DNA of 43,435 nt from a virus. The first letter of the stretch is position 1. Every line of letters starts with the position of its first letter. Made by a program: the position numbers and the translations under genes. The DNA lies in the IMG/VR virus record IMGVR_UViG_3300005288_000020, positions 132-43,566 of that record; one strand, 5' to 3'. Below the pieces are notes generated by a model. That model was given only the letters and a program-made list of their open reading frames with translations. It was not told where the DNA came from and made no database searches. Below, piece by piece: positions 15,887 to 23,640 of this stretch.

Positions 15887-15908
15887 TAAAAAGCCCGGCG
15901 AACCGGGC
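15887..15908 (-). terminator. Leftward Rho-independent terminator upstream of site 3
   Basis: On the minus strand GCCCGG-TTCG-CCGGGC followed by TTTTTA. No leftward gene lies upstream of it, so it appears to shield the cassette from antisense transcripts of the late operon. Confidence 0.72.
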
Positions 15909-15954
15909 AACACATCAACACAAGCAGGGAGGTTGCACAGTCGCATTTAATGAC

Positions 15955-15983
15955 GTGACTGTCAAGCGTGCGCAATGTATTAT
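15955..15983 (+). promoter_or_regulatory. Rightward promoter for the second half of the baseplate genes
   Basis: GTGACT (15955-15960), 17-base spacer, TATTAT (15978-15983); the gene starts at 16011. A degenerate dyad-like ATGACGTGACTGTCA overlaps the -35 region. It may restart late transcription after the inserted leftward cassette. Confidence 0.5.
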
Positions 15984-16010
15984 CATGTCCATATTTAATG
16001 GGGTCGACAC

Positions 16011-16676
16011 ATGGCGCATACGCGGGCACAGCAGCCACAAATGCTACGAGAAGCGTTCCGGGAAATGATGAAAGGTGTCGCCACTTCGGTGCCCGGTCAC
16101 ATTCTCGCGTTCGATCCCGTGACCCAGCTCGCTCAAGTGCAGATCGGCATAACCCGTGTAGACTTGAACGGCGCAACGTTCGACCCACCAGCGATCATTG
16201 AGACACCCGTATACTTCCCGGGTGGCGCGTATCATCTGGAATACCAGATCGACCCAGGCGATGAGGGTGACATCCTGTTCAGTCAGCGATGCGTCGACGG
16301 ATGGTTACAGACGGGCGGTATTGCTGCAAACCCCATCGGTCGTTTCCATGATCCACAGGATGCGTTCTTTCTCCCAGGCTTCCGGTCACTCCCCAACGCA
16401 CTCCCGGCGTTCCAGAACAATGGGATACGCATGAGCAACTTGACCGGTACACAGTTCATGTGGTTGAAGAACGACGGGTCGATGTCATGGGAAAATGGTG
16501 CGGGGTTCATCCGTGTGGACGCGTCGGGGGTTGTGAACATTAACGGTGTTACAATCGATACTGCGGCCCTCGTGACCACATCGAACGACGTGGTGGTCGG
16601 TGCGATTCACCTCAAGACCCATCGTCATACTGGCGTCACTGTCGGTACTGGCACATCCGGGGTACCAACACCATGA
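16011..16676 (+). CDS. Baseplate spike / membrane-puncturing protein (Gp138-like)
   Basis: A 221-residue protein. The N-terminal domain (MKGVATSVPGHILAFDPVTQ, then AQVQIGITRV and YQIDPGDEGDILFSQRC) matches the OB-fold domain of Gp138/gpV-like spikes. The C-terminus is a predicted triple-stranded beta spike (SGVVNINGVTID repeats) ending HLKTHRHTGV, whose paired histidines can hold iron at the tip. It pierces the outer membrane during infection. Confidence 0.83.
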   Translation: MAHTRAQQPQMLREAFREMMKGVATSVPGHILAFDPVTQLAQVQIGITRVDLNGATFDPPAIIETPVYFPGGAYHLEYQIDPGDEGDILFSQRCVDGWLQTGGIAANPIGRFHDPQDAFFLPGFRSLPNALPAFQNNGIRMSNLTGTQFMWLKNDGSMSWENGAGFIRVDASGVVNINGVTIDTAALVTTSNDVVVGAIHLKTHRHTGVTVGTGTSGVPTP

Positions 16677-17026
16677 CAGTTCGACACCTCGACGAAGAGA
16701 CCGGCGACATCGTGACCAGTGGCGAACTGCAATTCATCGGCGGGCGTGAAGAAATCGCGCAAACCGTCAAGACCCGTCTCGCGCTGTTCCTCGGTGAGTA
16801 TTTCCGCAACATCACTGACGGCACGCCGTGGTACGAGCAGATTCTCGGTAAGTTCACAAGTCTAGATATTGCCGAGTCGGTTCTACGGGTGCGGATCGCA
16901 CGTACCCCTGGTGTTATCCGACTGACCAGTTTCGACACAGATTTCGATATTGATTCCCGCACGTACACAGTGACTGCCGGAATACTCACCATTTACGGGG
17001 TTGACGAGGTAACTTTTAATGGCTGA
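16673..17026 (+). CDS. Baseplate wedge protein (gp25/W-like)
   Basis: A 117-residue protein with the gp25-like pattern ELQFIGGREEIAQTVKTRLA, then LFLGEYFRN and PWYEQILGK, and a C-terminal strand region. It helps nucleate the sheath. Four-base overlap with the spike gene and eight-base overlap with the next gene. Confidence 0.8.
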   Translation: MTVRHLDEETGDIVTSGELQFIGGREEIAQTVKTRLALFLGEYFRNITDGTPWYEQILGKFTSLDIAESVLRVRIARTPGVIRLTSFDTDFDIDSRTYTVTAGILTIYGVDEVTFNG

Positions 17027-18233
17027 AGTCACGGCGCAGGGGTACGCACTCAAGACCCAAAACGATTGGTTCGACGAGGAACGTCAGCTCTATCTCGACA
17101 TCGACCCAGCGTGGAACCTCGACCCATCGACCCCGGACGGCCTGAAGCTCGCTCACGACGCGGAAGTGTTCGGTGTGTTGGATGAGACGCTGCAACAGGC
17201 GTACAACTCCAAAGACCCTAACAAGGCCGTTGGTCTTGATTTGGATGTCATCTGTGCGCTGACCGGTACGTCTCGTTCCGAAGGTACACCGTCAAACGTC
17301 GCGGTGACTCTGACCGGTACGACGGGAACCATCATCGCAGCCGGTAAACGCATTGAGTCGGTCACCACGGGGTCACGTTGGACCATTGACCAGACGGTAA
17401 CCCTCGTAGCCGGTACGGCGTCCACAACGGCGACATGTACCATCAACGGACCAACCCAGGCTGATATCGCGACACTCACTAACATTGTCGATATCGTGGG
17501 TGGTTGGACGGGCGTCAGTAACCCCAGCGTGGCTACCCCGGGCACCGATGAACAGTTGGACGCGTCGCTGCGCATAGAGCGCGCCACGTCCGTTGGACGT
17601 CCAGGTAACAACCAGATCGACTCTATGCTTGGCGAACTGTTTGTGGTGTCGGGTGTACGTCGCGTCAAGATTTACGAGAACGACACGAACAGTGCCGCTG
17701 TGGACCCGGTGAACAACCCGTGGGGTCTCCCGGCGCATTCAATCTCGGTAATCGTTGACGGCGGTGCGATTACCGATGTGGGTATGGCGATCTACATTAA
17801 AAAGAATCCTGGCGTATTACTCAACCAGTCAGGCACGCCGGTAAGCACCACCGTCATCTCGCCGAAGTACCCGACCAATTCCAAATTGATTCGTTGGGCC
17901 ACACCGCTGTATCTCGATATGGTCATCGCCGTCACGGTGAAGAATGACGGGACGCTGCCGACGAACATCGCGGATCTCATCGACGAGGCGTTCCTAGAGT
18001 TCACCGTGGGTACGCTTGTACCGGCTGGTGATGGTTTCAAACAGACCGGCTTTGACATTGGTGAAAGCGTCCCGTATCTGACCCTTACCACACCCATCAA
18101 CAAGGTGTTGGGTGAATTCGGTAACAGTTACATTCAATCGTTCACCGTCAATGGCGGCACAACCAATGTGGCGATAGCGTTCAATCAGCTTTCACGCTGG
18201 ACTGCTACCAACATCAGTACGACGGTGGTGTGA
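17019..18233 (+). CDS. Baseplate wedge protein J (gp6-like)
   Basis: A 404-residue protein with the standard order of baseplate J proteins: an N-terminal segment (QLYLDIDPAWNLDPSTPDGL), a central beta domain (VTLTGTTGTIIAAGKRIES), a helical bundle (DEQLDASLRIERATSVGRPG), and the C-terminal NPWGLPAHSISVIVDGG domain. It forms the inner wedge triangle. The start overlaps the gp25-like gene by eight bases. Confidence 0.85.
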   Translation: MAEVTAQGYALKTQNDWFDEERQLYLDIDPAWNLDPSTPDGLKLAHDAEVFGVLDETLQQAYNSKDPNKAVGLDLDVICALTGTSRSEGTPSNVAVTLTGTTGTIIAAGKRIESVTTGSRWTIDQTVTLVAGTASTTATCTINGPTQADIATLTNIVDIVGGWTGVSNPSVATPGTDEQLDASLRIERATSVGRPGNNQIDSMLGELFVVSGVRRVKIYENDTNSAAVDPVNNPWGLPAHSISVIVDGGAITDVGMAIYIKKNPGVLLNQSGTPVSTTVISPKYPTNSKLIRWATPLYLDMVIAVTVKNDGTLPTNIADLIDEAFLEFTVGTLVPAGDGFKQTGFDIGESVPYLTLTTPINKVLGEFGNSYIQSFTVNGGTTNVAIAFNQLSRWTATNISTTVV

Positions 18234-18871
18234 TGAATATCCCCGATCGGATTTACGCACAGTATCGGAATAAGCCGAAAACCATTGCGTGGTACGCGAT
18301 CACCCGCGAACTGGCCGATGAGATTGATACGGCAGCCCAAGCTGTTCGGCGCATGTACGATATCGACAACAACGTCGGCGAGCAGTTAAATATCATCGGT
18401 CGGATCGTTGTAGCCAGTCGTAATTTTTTGGCAAGCACGCCGCTGACGGTAAGTCAGTTCGGCGATGTCGATGCTGAGTTCGGCGACCTTGACGCGGTGT
18501 TCAGTGCTCTGAGTATCGGCACCGATTCGCAAATGTCGGATGAATTTTTTCGACTCGTCATCCGTGCCAAGATCGTAAAGAACAATAGTGATGCAACGAT
18601 TGAGTCAATCCTCAACGGTGTGACATTTCTCATCCCCGGTGCCGATGTGGTGCGGGTAATCGACGGGGAGGATATGTCATTCGCAATCGAGTTCCGGGGT
18701 AACATTACGGATCTTGAACGCTGGGCGTTGCTCAATGCGAAACTGATCCCAAAACCACAGGGTGTCCGGTTCAACGGATTTCTCGACAGTTACACCCCTT
18801 CGGAATTCGGTGACGTCGATGCTGAATTCGGTGACACTGACGCACAATTCCACGGTTATGTAGGAGTTTGA
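18233..18871 (+). CDS. Baseplate/tail protein of DUF2612 family (gpI-like)
   Basis: A 212-residue protein using ATG 18233 within the preceding TGA (TGATG); a GTG one codon earlier is possible. The N-terminal helices (PKTIAWYAITRELADEIDTA, GEQLNIIGRIVVASR) and later FFRLVIRAKIVKNNSDAT are DUF2612 hallmarks. Two near-repeats, QFGDVDAEFGDLDAVF (~residue 77) and EFGDVDAEFGDTDAQF near the C-terminus, are striking and may be paired beta hooks that hold the fibre. It joins wedge and fibre. Confidence 0.8.
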   Translation: MNIPDRIYAQYRNKPKTIAWYAITRELADEIDTAAQAVRRMYDIDNNVGEQLNIIGRIVVASRNFLASTPLTVSQFGDVDAEFGDLDAVFSALSIGTDSQMSDEFFRLVIRAKIVKNNSDATIESILNGVTFLIPGADVVRVIDGEDMSFAIEFRGNITDLERWALLNAKLIPKPQGVRFNGFLDSYTPSEFGDVDAEFGDTDAQFHGYVGV

Positions 18872-18874
18872 CAA

Positions 18875-19711
18875 ATGGCTTTACAACGTGACGCACGATA
18901 CCCCGGTCGGTGGACTGCCGCATCAGGTGGTCACCCTCAAGGGGCATTCAAGAACCGTACGGCTCCCGGCGCACTTGACGGTTCATATATTGAGCAGGAC
19001 TGGGCAAACGACTGGGATGGGTTTTTTTCGTCGTTATTGAGTGCCACGGCTATCACGCCAAATGGCACAGTGGACGCTGTAGGAGCATCTCAATACTTCA
19101 CTGCGATGCTCAATCTGACTAAGCTCAGCTTACGACTATCGGTCATCACTGCTGGTTCGGGTAATTTTACGGTTCCAGTAGGTGTCTATCGCATTCAATA
19201 TAAGATTTGGGGTGCAGGCGGTGGCGGTGGCGGTGGCGGTGTAACAAATGCCGGCAACGGAGGAAGCGCGGGCGCATATTCGGAAGGGTGGCTTTCCGTG
19301 ACTCCCGGGCAGGTGATCCCTTACGTCGTCGGCGCTGGCGGAACTTTTGGCGTTGGTGGTGCGGGCGGCGCAAATGGTGGGACCAGCTCTCTAAATACAA
19401 CCATCGTCTGCACTGGCGGCGGCTTTGGGGCCGGAAACGGCTCTGGAAGCGGACCGCAAAGCACGGCAACGGGGGGGGATTTAAATATCGGCGGTGGCGC
19501 CGGTACTGGACCTTCAGTTTCATCTGGGTCACTAATATATGGACCTCCTGGCGGATTGGCTTTCGGGTCCGGCAACACAGGGGTTGGTTACAGTGCCGGA
19601 GCTGGCGTTACCGGGAAAACCCCTGGTGGTGGTGGCGGCGGCGGTTCCGGCGTGGCGCCAGCATCTGGCGGTGGTGCCGGTGGTGCTGGATCATTATATA
19701 TCTGGGGTTAA
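18875..19711 (+). CDS. Tail fibre with glycine-rich receptor-binding tip
   Basis: A 278-residue protein. Residues 1-110 give a virion-attachment part (ARYPGRWTAASGGHPQGAF). From about residue 112 onward the protein is over 40% Gly in runs such as AGGGGGGGGV and GGAGGANGGTSS, as in polyglycine-II sandwich adhesins that bind host surface receptors. Codon choice at Gly is more varied (GGC, GGT, GGG, GGA) and differs from neighbouring genes, suggesting recent exchange or fast evolution. The next gene encodes its likely assembly partner. Confidence 0.78.
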   Translation: MALQRDARYPGRWTAASGGHPQGAFKNRTAPGALDGSYIEQDWANDWDGFFSSLLSATAITPNGTVDAVGASQYFTAMLNLTKLSLRLSVITAGSGNFTVPVGVYRIQYKIWGAGGGGGGGGVTNAGNGGSAGAYSEGWLSVTPGQVIPYVVGAGGTFGVGGAGGANGGTSSLNTTIVCTGGGFGAGNGSGSGPQSTATGGDLNIGGGAGTGPSVSSGSLIYGPPGGLAFGSGNTGVGYSAGAGVTGKTPGGGGGGGSGVAPASGGGAGGAGSLYIWG

Positions 19712-19715
19712 AGAC

Positions 19716-20087
19716 ATGAAGATATTTGCAAGAATAGACGGCAACAAAGTTGGCTCAACCCAGGAAATCGATGATGGGGCGGATATATATGATTACTTCG
19801 ATCATTCTCAACTATGGATTGATATCACGAATGTCATCCCGGCCCCGGCTTACGGGTGGTCATATGTTGATGGCGTATTCAGCGAGCCAGTACCGGAGCC
19901 TGAAGACCCGCGTCCCGGGATCTTGGCCGAATTGGTACAAATAGATCTCGACAGCGCCCGACCAATCCGTACACTGATTGTTTCAGCGCCGGATATTGGT
20001 GTAGGTACGCCTGAGCGAGCCGAAATTGAAGCCTTAGAGGCTCGGGCGGTCATCCTCAGGGCGCAACTGGAAGCTCTGGACACCTGA
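19716..20087 (+). CDS. Tail fibre assembly chaperone-like protein
   Basis: A 123-residue protein starting MKIFARIDGNKVGSTQEIDD. The middle segment PAYGWSYVDGVFSEPVPEPE and the helical C-terminus (RAEIEALEARAVILRAQLEA, coiled-coil-like) are the usual layout of small proteins encoded after fibre genes that help fold or attach the fibre. A longer in-frame start would overlap the fibre gene by 170 bases and is rejected. Confidence 0.75.
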   Translation: MKIFARIDGNKVGSTQEIDDGADIYDYFDHSQLWIDITNVIPAPAYGWSYVDGVFSEPVPEPEDPRPGILAELVQIDLDSARPIRTLIVSAPDIGVGTPERAEIEALEARAVILRAQLEALDT

Positions 20088-20271
20088 GATCGTATAAATC
20101 GTTATGAGCCGCCACTTGTTCCTTGAGCTGGCGGCTCATAACTTTACGATCTGCTGAGGATGTGGTAATCGGTTTCACCCAGCTACACGCCGTATCAATC
20201 GGCACGATTGTGCTTTGACAGCCTTGCATCAAGCTCAGCATCAGAATCAGCAGCCACTGTGACTTCGACAT
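20056..20271 (-). CDS. Outer membrane spanin (o-spanin, Rz1-like lipoprotein)
   Basis: A 71-residue protein starting MSKSQWLLILMLSLMQGCQS: a signal peptide with a lipobox-like MQGC whose Cys would be lipidated. The rest is polar with DRKVMSRQLKEQVAAHNDLY, as in other o-spanins. The start lies inside the i-spanin gene (77-base overlap), the usual arrangement. AAGGA is eight bases before the ATG. Its 3' end overlaps the fibre chaperone gene on the other strand by 32 bases. Confidence 0.78.
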   Translation of the reverse strand: MSKSQWLLILMLSLMQGCQSTIVPIDTACSWVKPITTSSADRKVMSRQLKEQVAAHNDLYDLRCPELPVAP

Positions 20272-20449
20272 GTACACGTTCCTTGACGGCCTGTACCGTC
20301 GCTTTAGCCTGTTCGACCTGTTGGGTTTGTGATGCCTGTTCGACACCCTGGGTGATACCGCTGGACTTGCCCAGGCGATGCCCCGCAAGCGCCCCGAGTA
20401 ACGCACCCACGACGCCAATAATGATACCGATGATCGCTGTCAGACTCAT
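20195..20449 (-). CDS. Inner membrane spanin (i-spanin, Rz-like)
   Basis: An 84-residue protein with an N-terminal TM helix (AIIGIIIGVVGALLGALAG) and a coiled-coil periplasmic part (QASQTQQVEQAKATVQAVKE). With the nested o-spanin it would bridge and fuse inner and outer membranes in the last step of lysis. Its start overlaps the endolysin stop by four bases. It is shorter than lambda Rz but within the range of phage i-spanins. Confidence 0.78.
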   Translation of the reverse strand: MSLTAIIGIIIGVVGALLGALAGHRLGKSSGITQGVEQASQTQQVEQAKATVQAVKERVHVEVTVAADSDAELDARLSKHNRAD

Positions 20450-20865
20450 ACCAGCGCCCTCCGCACACCCTCACGAATTACCGACTCCGGATACTCATAC
20501 CCCGCGTTCTCGTGGTGGATGATCGCCTTGACGAAGCCTGTTAGCACTACGGGGTCTTTCAAGTTCACGTCGGCGCCTGGAGCCGTACCAGTCTTTTGTT
20601 CAACGGCGCGCACATAAGCGCTCGTATCGTTCTCGACTGAGGGTGCCCAACGACTGATGATCGCCTTGACAGTCTTCAAACCGTGTTTGGTTTGATACGT
20701 CTGCAACAGTTTGCCGAGCGCTCGGATACCATTCTCGGGCGAATCGAAGCGAGCGAATCGTTTCTCAAGGGCATCGTTCGGTGGCATCTGACCTTGCCAC
20801 TTGTTGGCTTGGTTATAGTCGATGTTTCCCGGGTTGTTATTGCGGACACCGCGTGGCGTACTCAT
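20446..20865 (-). CDS. Endolysin (lysozyme-like)
   Basis: A 139-residue protein starting MSTPRGVRNNNPGNIDYNQA. The RNNNPGNI motif, RFARFDSPENGIRALGKLLQ and the later ISRWAPSVENDTSAYVRAVE are typical of small phage endolysins in this family, which degrade peptidoglycan. There is no signal peptide, so it would need holin for release. Upstream in-frame codons run through the neighbouring gene and are not used. Coupled to both the membrane protein upstream and the i-spanin downstream. Confidence 0.82.
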   Translation of the reverse strand: MSTPRGVRNNNPGNIDYNQANKWQGQMPPNDALEKRFARFDSPENGIRALGKLLQTYQTKHGLKTVKAIISRWAPSVENDTSAYVRAVEQKTGTAPGADVNLKDPVVLTGFVKAIIHHENAGYEYPESVIREGVRRALV

Positions 20866-21083
20866 ACCTTCGGCCCCGATACGGAATGTTGACGAACCTG
20901 AATGGCCACGAACGTCGCCATAGACAGACCGATCATCGTGTAGCGATATACGTTCGGGTCCATATACTGCTGCATGGATGGCAACCACTGCATCACATCG
21001 TTCAGGTTGATGCCACCCAGCACGATGAGCAGCCATGTCGACCAGCGCTTGTACCAGACCCGCCATTGTGGGATTAATTGCAT
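20862..21083 (-). CDS. Putative holin
   Basis: A 73-residue protein with two likely TM segments (STWLLIVLGGINL and YTMIGLSMATFVAIQV) separated by a polar stretch. It is the first gene of the leftward lysis operon and overlaps the endolysin start by four bases. Size, topology and place suggest a holin that times release of the endolysin. Other membrane proteins at 21256-21998 could instead fill or oppose this role. Confidence 0.65.
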   Translation of the reverse strand: MQLIPQWRVWYKRWSTWLLIVLGGINLNDVMQWLPSMQQYMDPNVYRYTMIGLSMATFVAIQVRQHSVSGPKV

Positions 21084-21136
21084 ATCCGACCCCTCGTCTA
21101 TAGAATGTCATGCACTTATCATACTGGAAGTCATTC

Positions 21137-21259
21137 ATGAAACCTAAAGTAGCCGACAAGAAACCGTCCAAAGATGCTGGTGGCGTAGGACGCAGCAAAC
21201 CAGCCTCGACCAGCACCGGTACCGGTGATGCGGGCGGTAAAGGTCGCACTAAGAAATGA
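21137..21259 (+). CDS. Small Lys/Gly-rich protein
   Basis: A 40-residue, highly basic, low-complexity protein, MKPKVADKKPSKDAGGVG..., ending GKGRTKK. Its stop overlaps the next ATG by four bases. Such peptides precede lysis or packaging genes in other phages, but the function is unknown. Possibly nucleic-acid binding. Confidence 0.55.
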   Translation: MKPKVADKKPSKDAGGVGRSKPASTSTGTGDAGGKGRTKK

Positions 21260-21726
21260 TTGTTTCCGTGCTGCTGTGCGTGATTGGCATCTTTGCATGG
21301 TGTCAACCGTCGGCAGCACGCCGCAAAACAGCTTTCCTGTTCGCTACACCCACCCTTCTGTTCGCGCTCATTGCCGGGTTGCTCAACGACCAATGGTATT
21401 ACATGGGTGCCGCTTTAACTGATTCGCTTGCTATCATACTGCTATCATTTTTCGTCACCATCGATAAACTGGCAGTACGGTTGATGATTCTCAGCGCCGT
21501 ATCTATGTCTCTCAATATCGTCGGGTTAGCGATGTACGAGATGTATCAACCCTCGACAATTTACGACGCGCTGTTTATCGCCCTGTACATCGGGGTAGTC
21601 ATCGCACTTGCGGATCAGGAAGGCTCAAATGTGGGAAATGGTGGAGCTGACAGGTTACGTCCTGGGGATCTGCACAATGCTGATCCAAGCCTTCGTGTTA
21701 GTCATCAGAGCGATCCGCAAGTATGA
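21256..21726 (+). CDS. Four-TM membrane protein
   Basis: The first ~115 residues contain four hydrophobic helices (starting MIVSVLLCVIGIFAW; FLFATPTLLFALIAGLL; SLAIILLSFFVTIDKLA; DALFIALYIGVVIALAD). The final ~35 residues (from EGSNVGNGGADRL) are of low complexity and overlap the next gene, so they may be a non-conserved tail. Function unknown; holin-like, antiholin or superinfection-exclusion roles are all possible from location. Confidence 0.6.
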   Translation: MIVSVLLCVIGIFAWCQPSAARRKTAFLFATPTLLFALIAGLLNDQWYYMGAALTDSLAIILLSFFVTIDKLAVRLMILSAVSMSLNIVGLAMYEMYQPSTIYDALFIALYIGVVIALADQEGSNVGNGGADRLRPGDLHNADPSLRVSHQSDPQV

Positions 21727-21817
21727 GCATTCTCGACTCTCAGCCAACCAGCTACGTGGTATCCGCAAGCACGACAGTGACCGGCCTATCGACGTGGCTA
21801 AATCTGATCCCGAGTGA
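21629..21817 (+). CDS. One-TM membrane protein
   Basis: A 62-residue protein starting MWEMVELTGYVLGICTMLIQ; a TM helix then a basic tail. AGGAAGG lies seven bases before the ATG. Overlaps the four-TM gene by 98 bases and the next gene by 95. The overlap is large, but the ribosome-binding site is good. Confidence 0.5.
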   Translation: MWEMVELTGYVLGICTMLIQAFVLVIRAIRKYEHSRLSANQLRGIRKHDSDRPIDVAKSDPE

Positions 21818-21998
21818 GATCGGCAAACTCGCCACCGTTGTCGGTATTATCCTGTCGATCACCCTCATAGTCATGCACGTACGCAAAATGCGCCAGGAGG
21901 CGCGGGAGTCTGCATTGCGTGAGGCGATACTCGAGGAACAGCTCAGACGTGAAAAAGCCTCGAACAGTGCCGAGGCTACGTTGCGATCAGTCGGTTGA
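21723..21998 (+). CDS. Holin-like protein with C-terminal coiled coil
   Basis: A 91-residue protein: a Ser/Thr-rich N-terminus, one TM helix (ATVVGIILSITLIVMHV), then a charged coiled coil (RQEARESALREAILEEQLRR). This layout resembles HP1-type class II/III phage holins. It ends base-to-base against the stop codon of the converging PAPS-reductase-like gene. Confidence 0.6.
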   Translation: MSILDSQPTSYVVSASTTVTGLSTWLNLIPSEIGKLATVVGIILSITLIVMHVRKMRQEARESALREAILEEQLRREKASNSAEATLRSVG

Positions 21999-23207
21999 CT
22001 ACCGACCTTTCTTCTCTTTGCGCATGACGAGGTACCGACCGTACGCCTCAGACTTCGGTTGCGTCATACCCAACCCTTTGCACCACCAATCATTGCGCAA
22101 CAGCACCTTACATAGTCGGCGCCAGCTCGGCGCCCATTGTTTGTCCTCGAGTACCTTCGGTGCGAAGTCCGGGATACCACCCACATACCCACGCCCCTTC
22201 CATCCGCGTAGGAACACTTTGAACCGTGGGATGAAATGATCACGTGTCACCTTCGGCATGGTCGCCAGTAGCAGATTGCAAAATGATTTATATGTGTGAC
22301 CCTCGGGCAGTGTGATTTTGTTGTACCCCATGATGTTCCCCGTCTCCTGTACGTATAGCGCCGCACTGTTGGCACCGTTCACGCGGGCGACAACGCGATA
22401 CCACGTCTCGGGTTCGAGGATGTGGTACAACCACAGGCCGCGACGCTGATCATCACCGTACGGCTGGCACAGGCGCTGCTGTGACGGCTTGACGCCCGCC
22501 TGATGCATCAGGTCGTAAATAACGTTGTGTTCGCGGTCGGGATTCTTCGCGTGATAGATCCAGATGTCCTGGGTACGCCAATCGTAGATCGGATACACGT
22601 TGTAAACGTCGGTCATGACCTCAGTTGTCCAGCGATTACCGCCGTGTGTACCCTTGTTGAAAATGGCGATGGTTCGGAAACGGTTCAAACTCTCGTCGCA
22701 ACGGATACCCACAAACGCCGCCGTGGGTTTGTCACCGCCATACCATTCAGCGAACAGGACGATGAATTCCTCGAACTCCATGTTCGGCTGGAACCAGGGA
22801 AGTTGCACCGGGTCGCTGATCACACCCGCCCGGGTCGGCATCGGGCGAACCCAGTCGGCCTTACGTTCCGGGTCCCAGCAAGTCCATACGGGTTCGAAGT
22901 TGCTCGACGCGTTGCGCAGTTTGATCGGTAGACAGATCCAGTGTAGGTCGATGTTGTCGGCGTAGCGCTCAAACATCTCGTCGGCGTGTTCGGACGTGCG
23001 TTTGTACTGTGCCTCGAAGTCGATCAGCATCACACCGACCACACGGTTGCGTTTGATCGCCTCGTCCATCACCAGATGGAACATGACCGACGAGTCTTTA
23101 CCACCGCTGAAGCTGATGAAAATGTTTTCAAAATGATCGAACGTGTACACGATCCGCTCACGGGCGGCGGTCAGGACGTTGATGTCCAGGTATTTTTTAA
23201 GTTCCAT
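21999..23207 (-). CDS. PAPS reductase/PP-loop ATPase family protein (IbrA/DUF3440-like)
   Basis: A 402-residue protein with the PP-loop SGGKDSSVM at ~residue 34, which binds and cleaves ATP between beta and gamma phosphates. IYDWRTQDIWIYH near residue 225 and the C-terminal DUF3440-type region (NITLPEG-like and GGIPDF segments) match IbrA-like proteins rather than assimilatory CysH. GAGGTCAC is the ribosome-binding site. With the ParB-like gene upstream it forms an IbrA/IbrB-like pair. The substrate is unknown; nucleobase or backbone modification is one hypothesis. Confidence 0.8.
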   Translation of the reverse strand: MELKKYLDINVLTAARERIVYTFDHFENIFISFSGGKDSSVMFHLVMDEAIKRNRVVGVMLIDFEAQYKRTSEHADEMFERYADNIDLHWICLPIKLRNASSNFEPVWTCWDPERKADWVRPMPTRAGVISDPVQLPWFQPNMEFEEFIVLFAEWYGGDKPTAAFVGIRCDESLNRFRTIAIFNKGTHGGNRWTTEVMTDVYNVYPIYDWRTQDIWIYHAKNPDREHNVIYDLMHQAGVKPSQQRLCQPYGDDQRRGLWLYHILEPETWYRVVARVNGANSAALYVQETGNIMGYNKITLPEGHTYKSFCNLLLATMPKVTRDHFIPRFKVFLRGWKGRGYVGGIPDFAPKVLEDKQWAPSWRRLCKVLLRNDWWCKGLGMTQPKSEAYGRYLVMRKEKKGR

Positions 23208-23214
23208 TGTGACC

Positions 23215-23640
23215 TCAGTACAGGTTCATTTCGGTTTTGGACTGCGCTTCGTCCGGCGCCAGCGGTTCGCCGCCATTCGCTACCAACCACTCGTTGAGTG
23301 CGTCCAGGGCGATCTGGTCGGCGACTTGCTGTTGTTCTTCGGTCAATAAGTTGTAACCACCCCGGTAACGTGACGGGATGTGAAACGCGTACGCCGCTGC
23401 GGCCTGACCGAGCCACGCGATCCGATTCATGTTCGGATTCGTCAAGTAGTGTTCACACGAGTGCTTCCATTCGCGAATGATCTTGCCCAGGATGTCGCGG
23501 AACAAAACGGTGTCAACGAGTAACGCCCGGTACATCTCCTGGCACCCGTCGTCATCGCCAAACCACGCTGGACCCTTGTTGTTGTAAAACCCAGCGGGGT
23601 AACACTCCCACTTTTCCCACGTGTGATAGATGCGTTCCAT
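23215..23640 (-). CDS. Hypothetical protein between the IbrB- and IbrA-like genes
   Basis: A 141-residue protein starting MERIYHTWEKWECYPAGFYN. It is rich in aromatic residues, with helices around GCQEMYRALLVDTVLFRDIL and IAWLGQAAAAYAFHIPSRYR. The start overlaps the ParB-like stop (TAATG) and its stop is seven bases before the PAPS-reductase-like gene, so it belongs to the same operon and may be a third subunit. I do not recognise the family. Confidence 0.72.
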   Translation of the reverse strand: MERIYHTWEKWECYPAGFYNNKGPAWFGDDDGCQEMYRALLVDTVLFRDILGKIIREWKHSCEHYLTNPNMNRIAWLGQAAAAYAFHIPSRYRGGYNLLTEEQQQVADQIALDALNEWLVANGGEPLAPDEAQSKTEMNLY

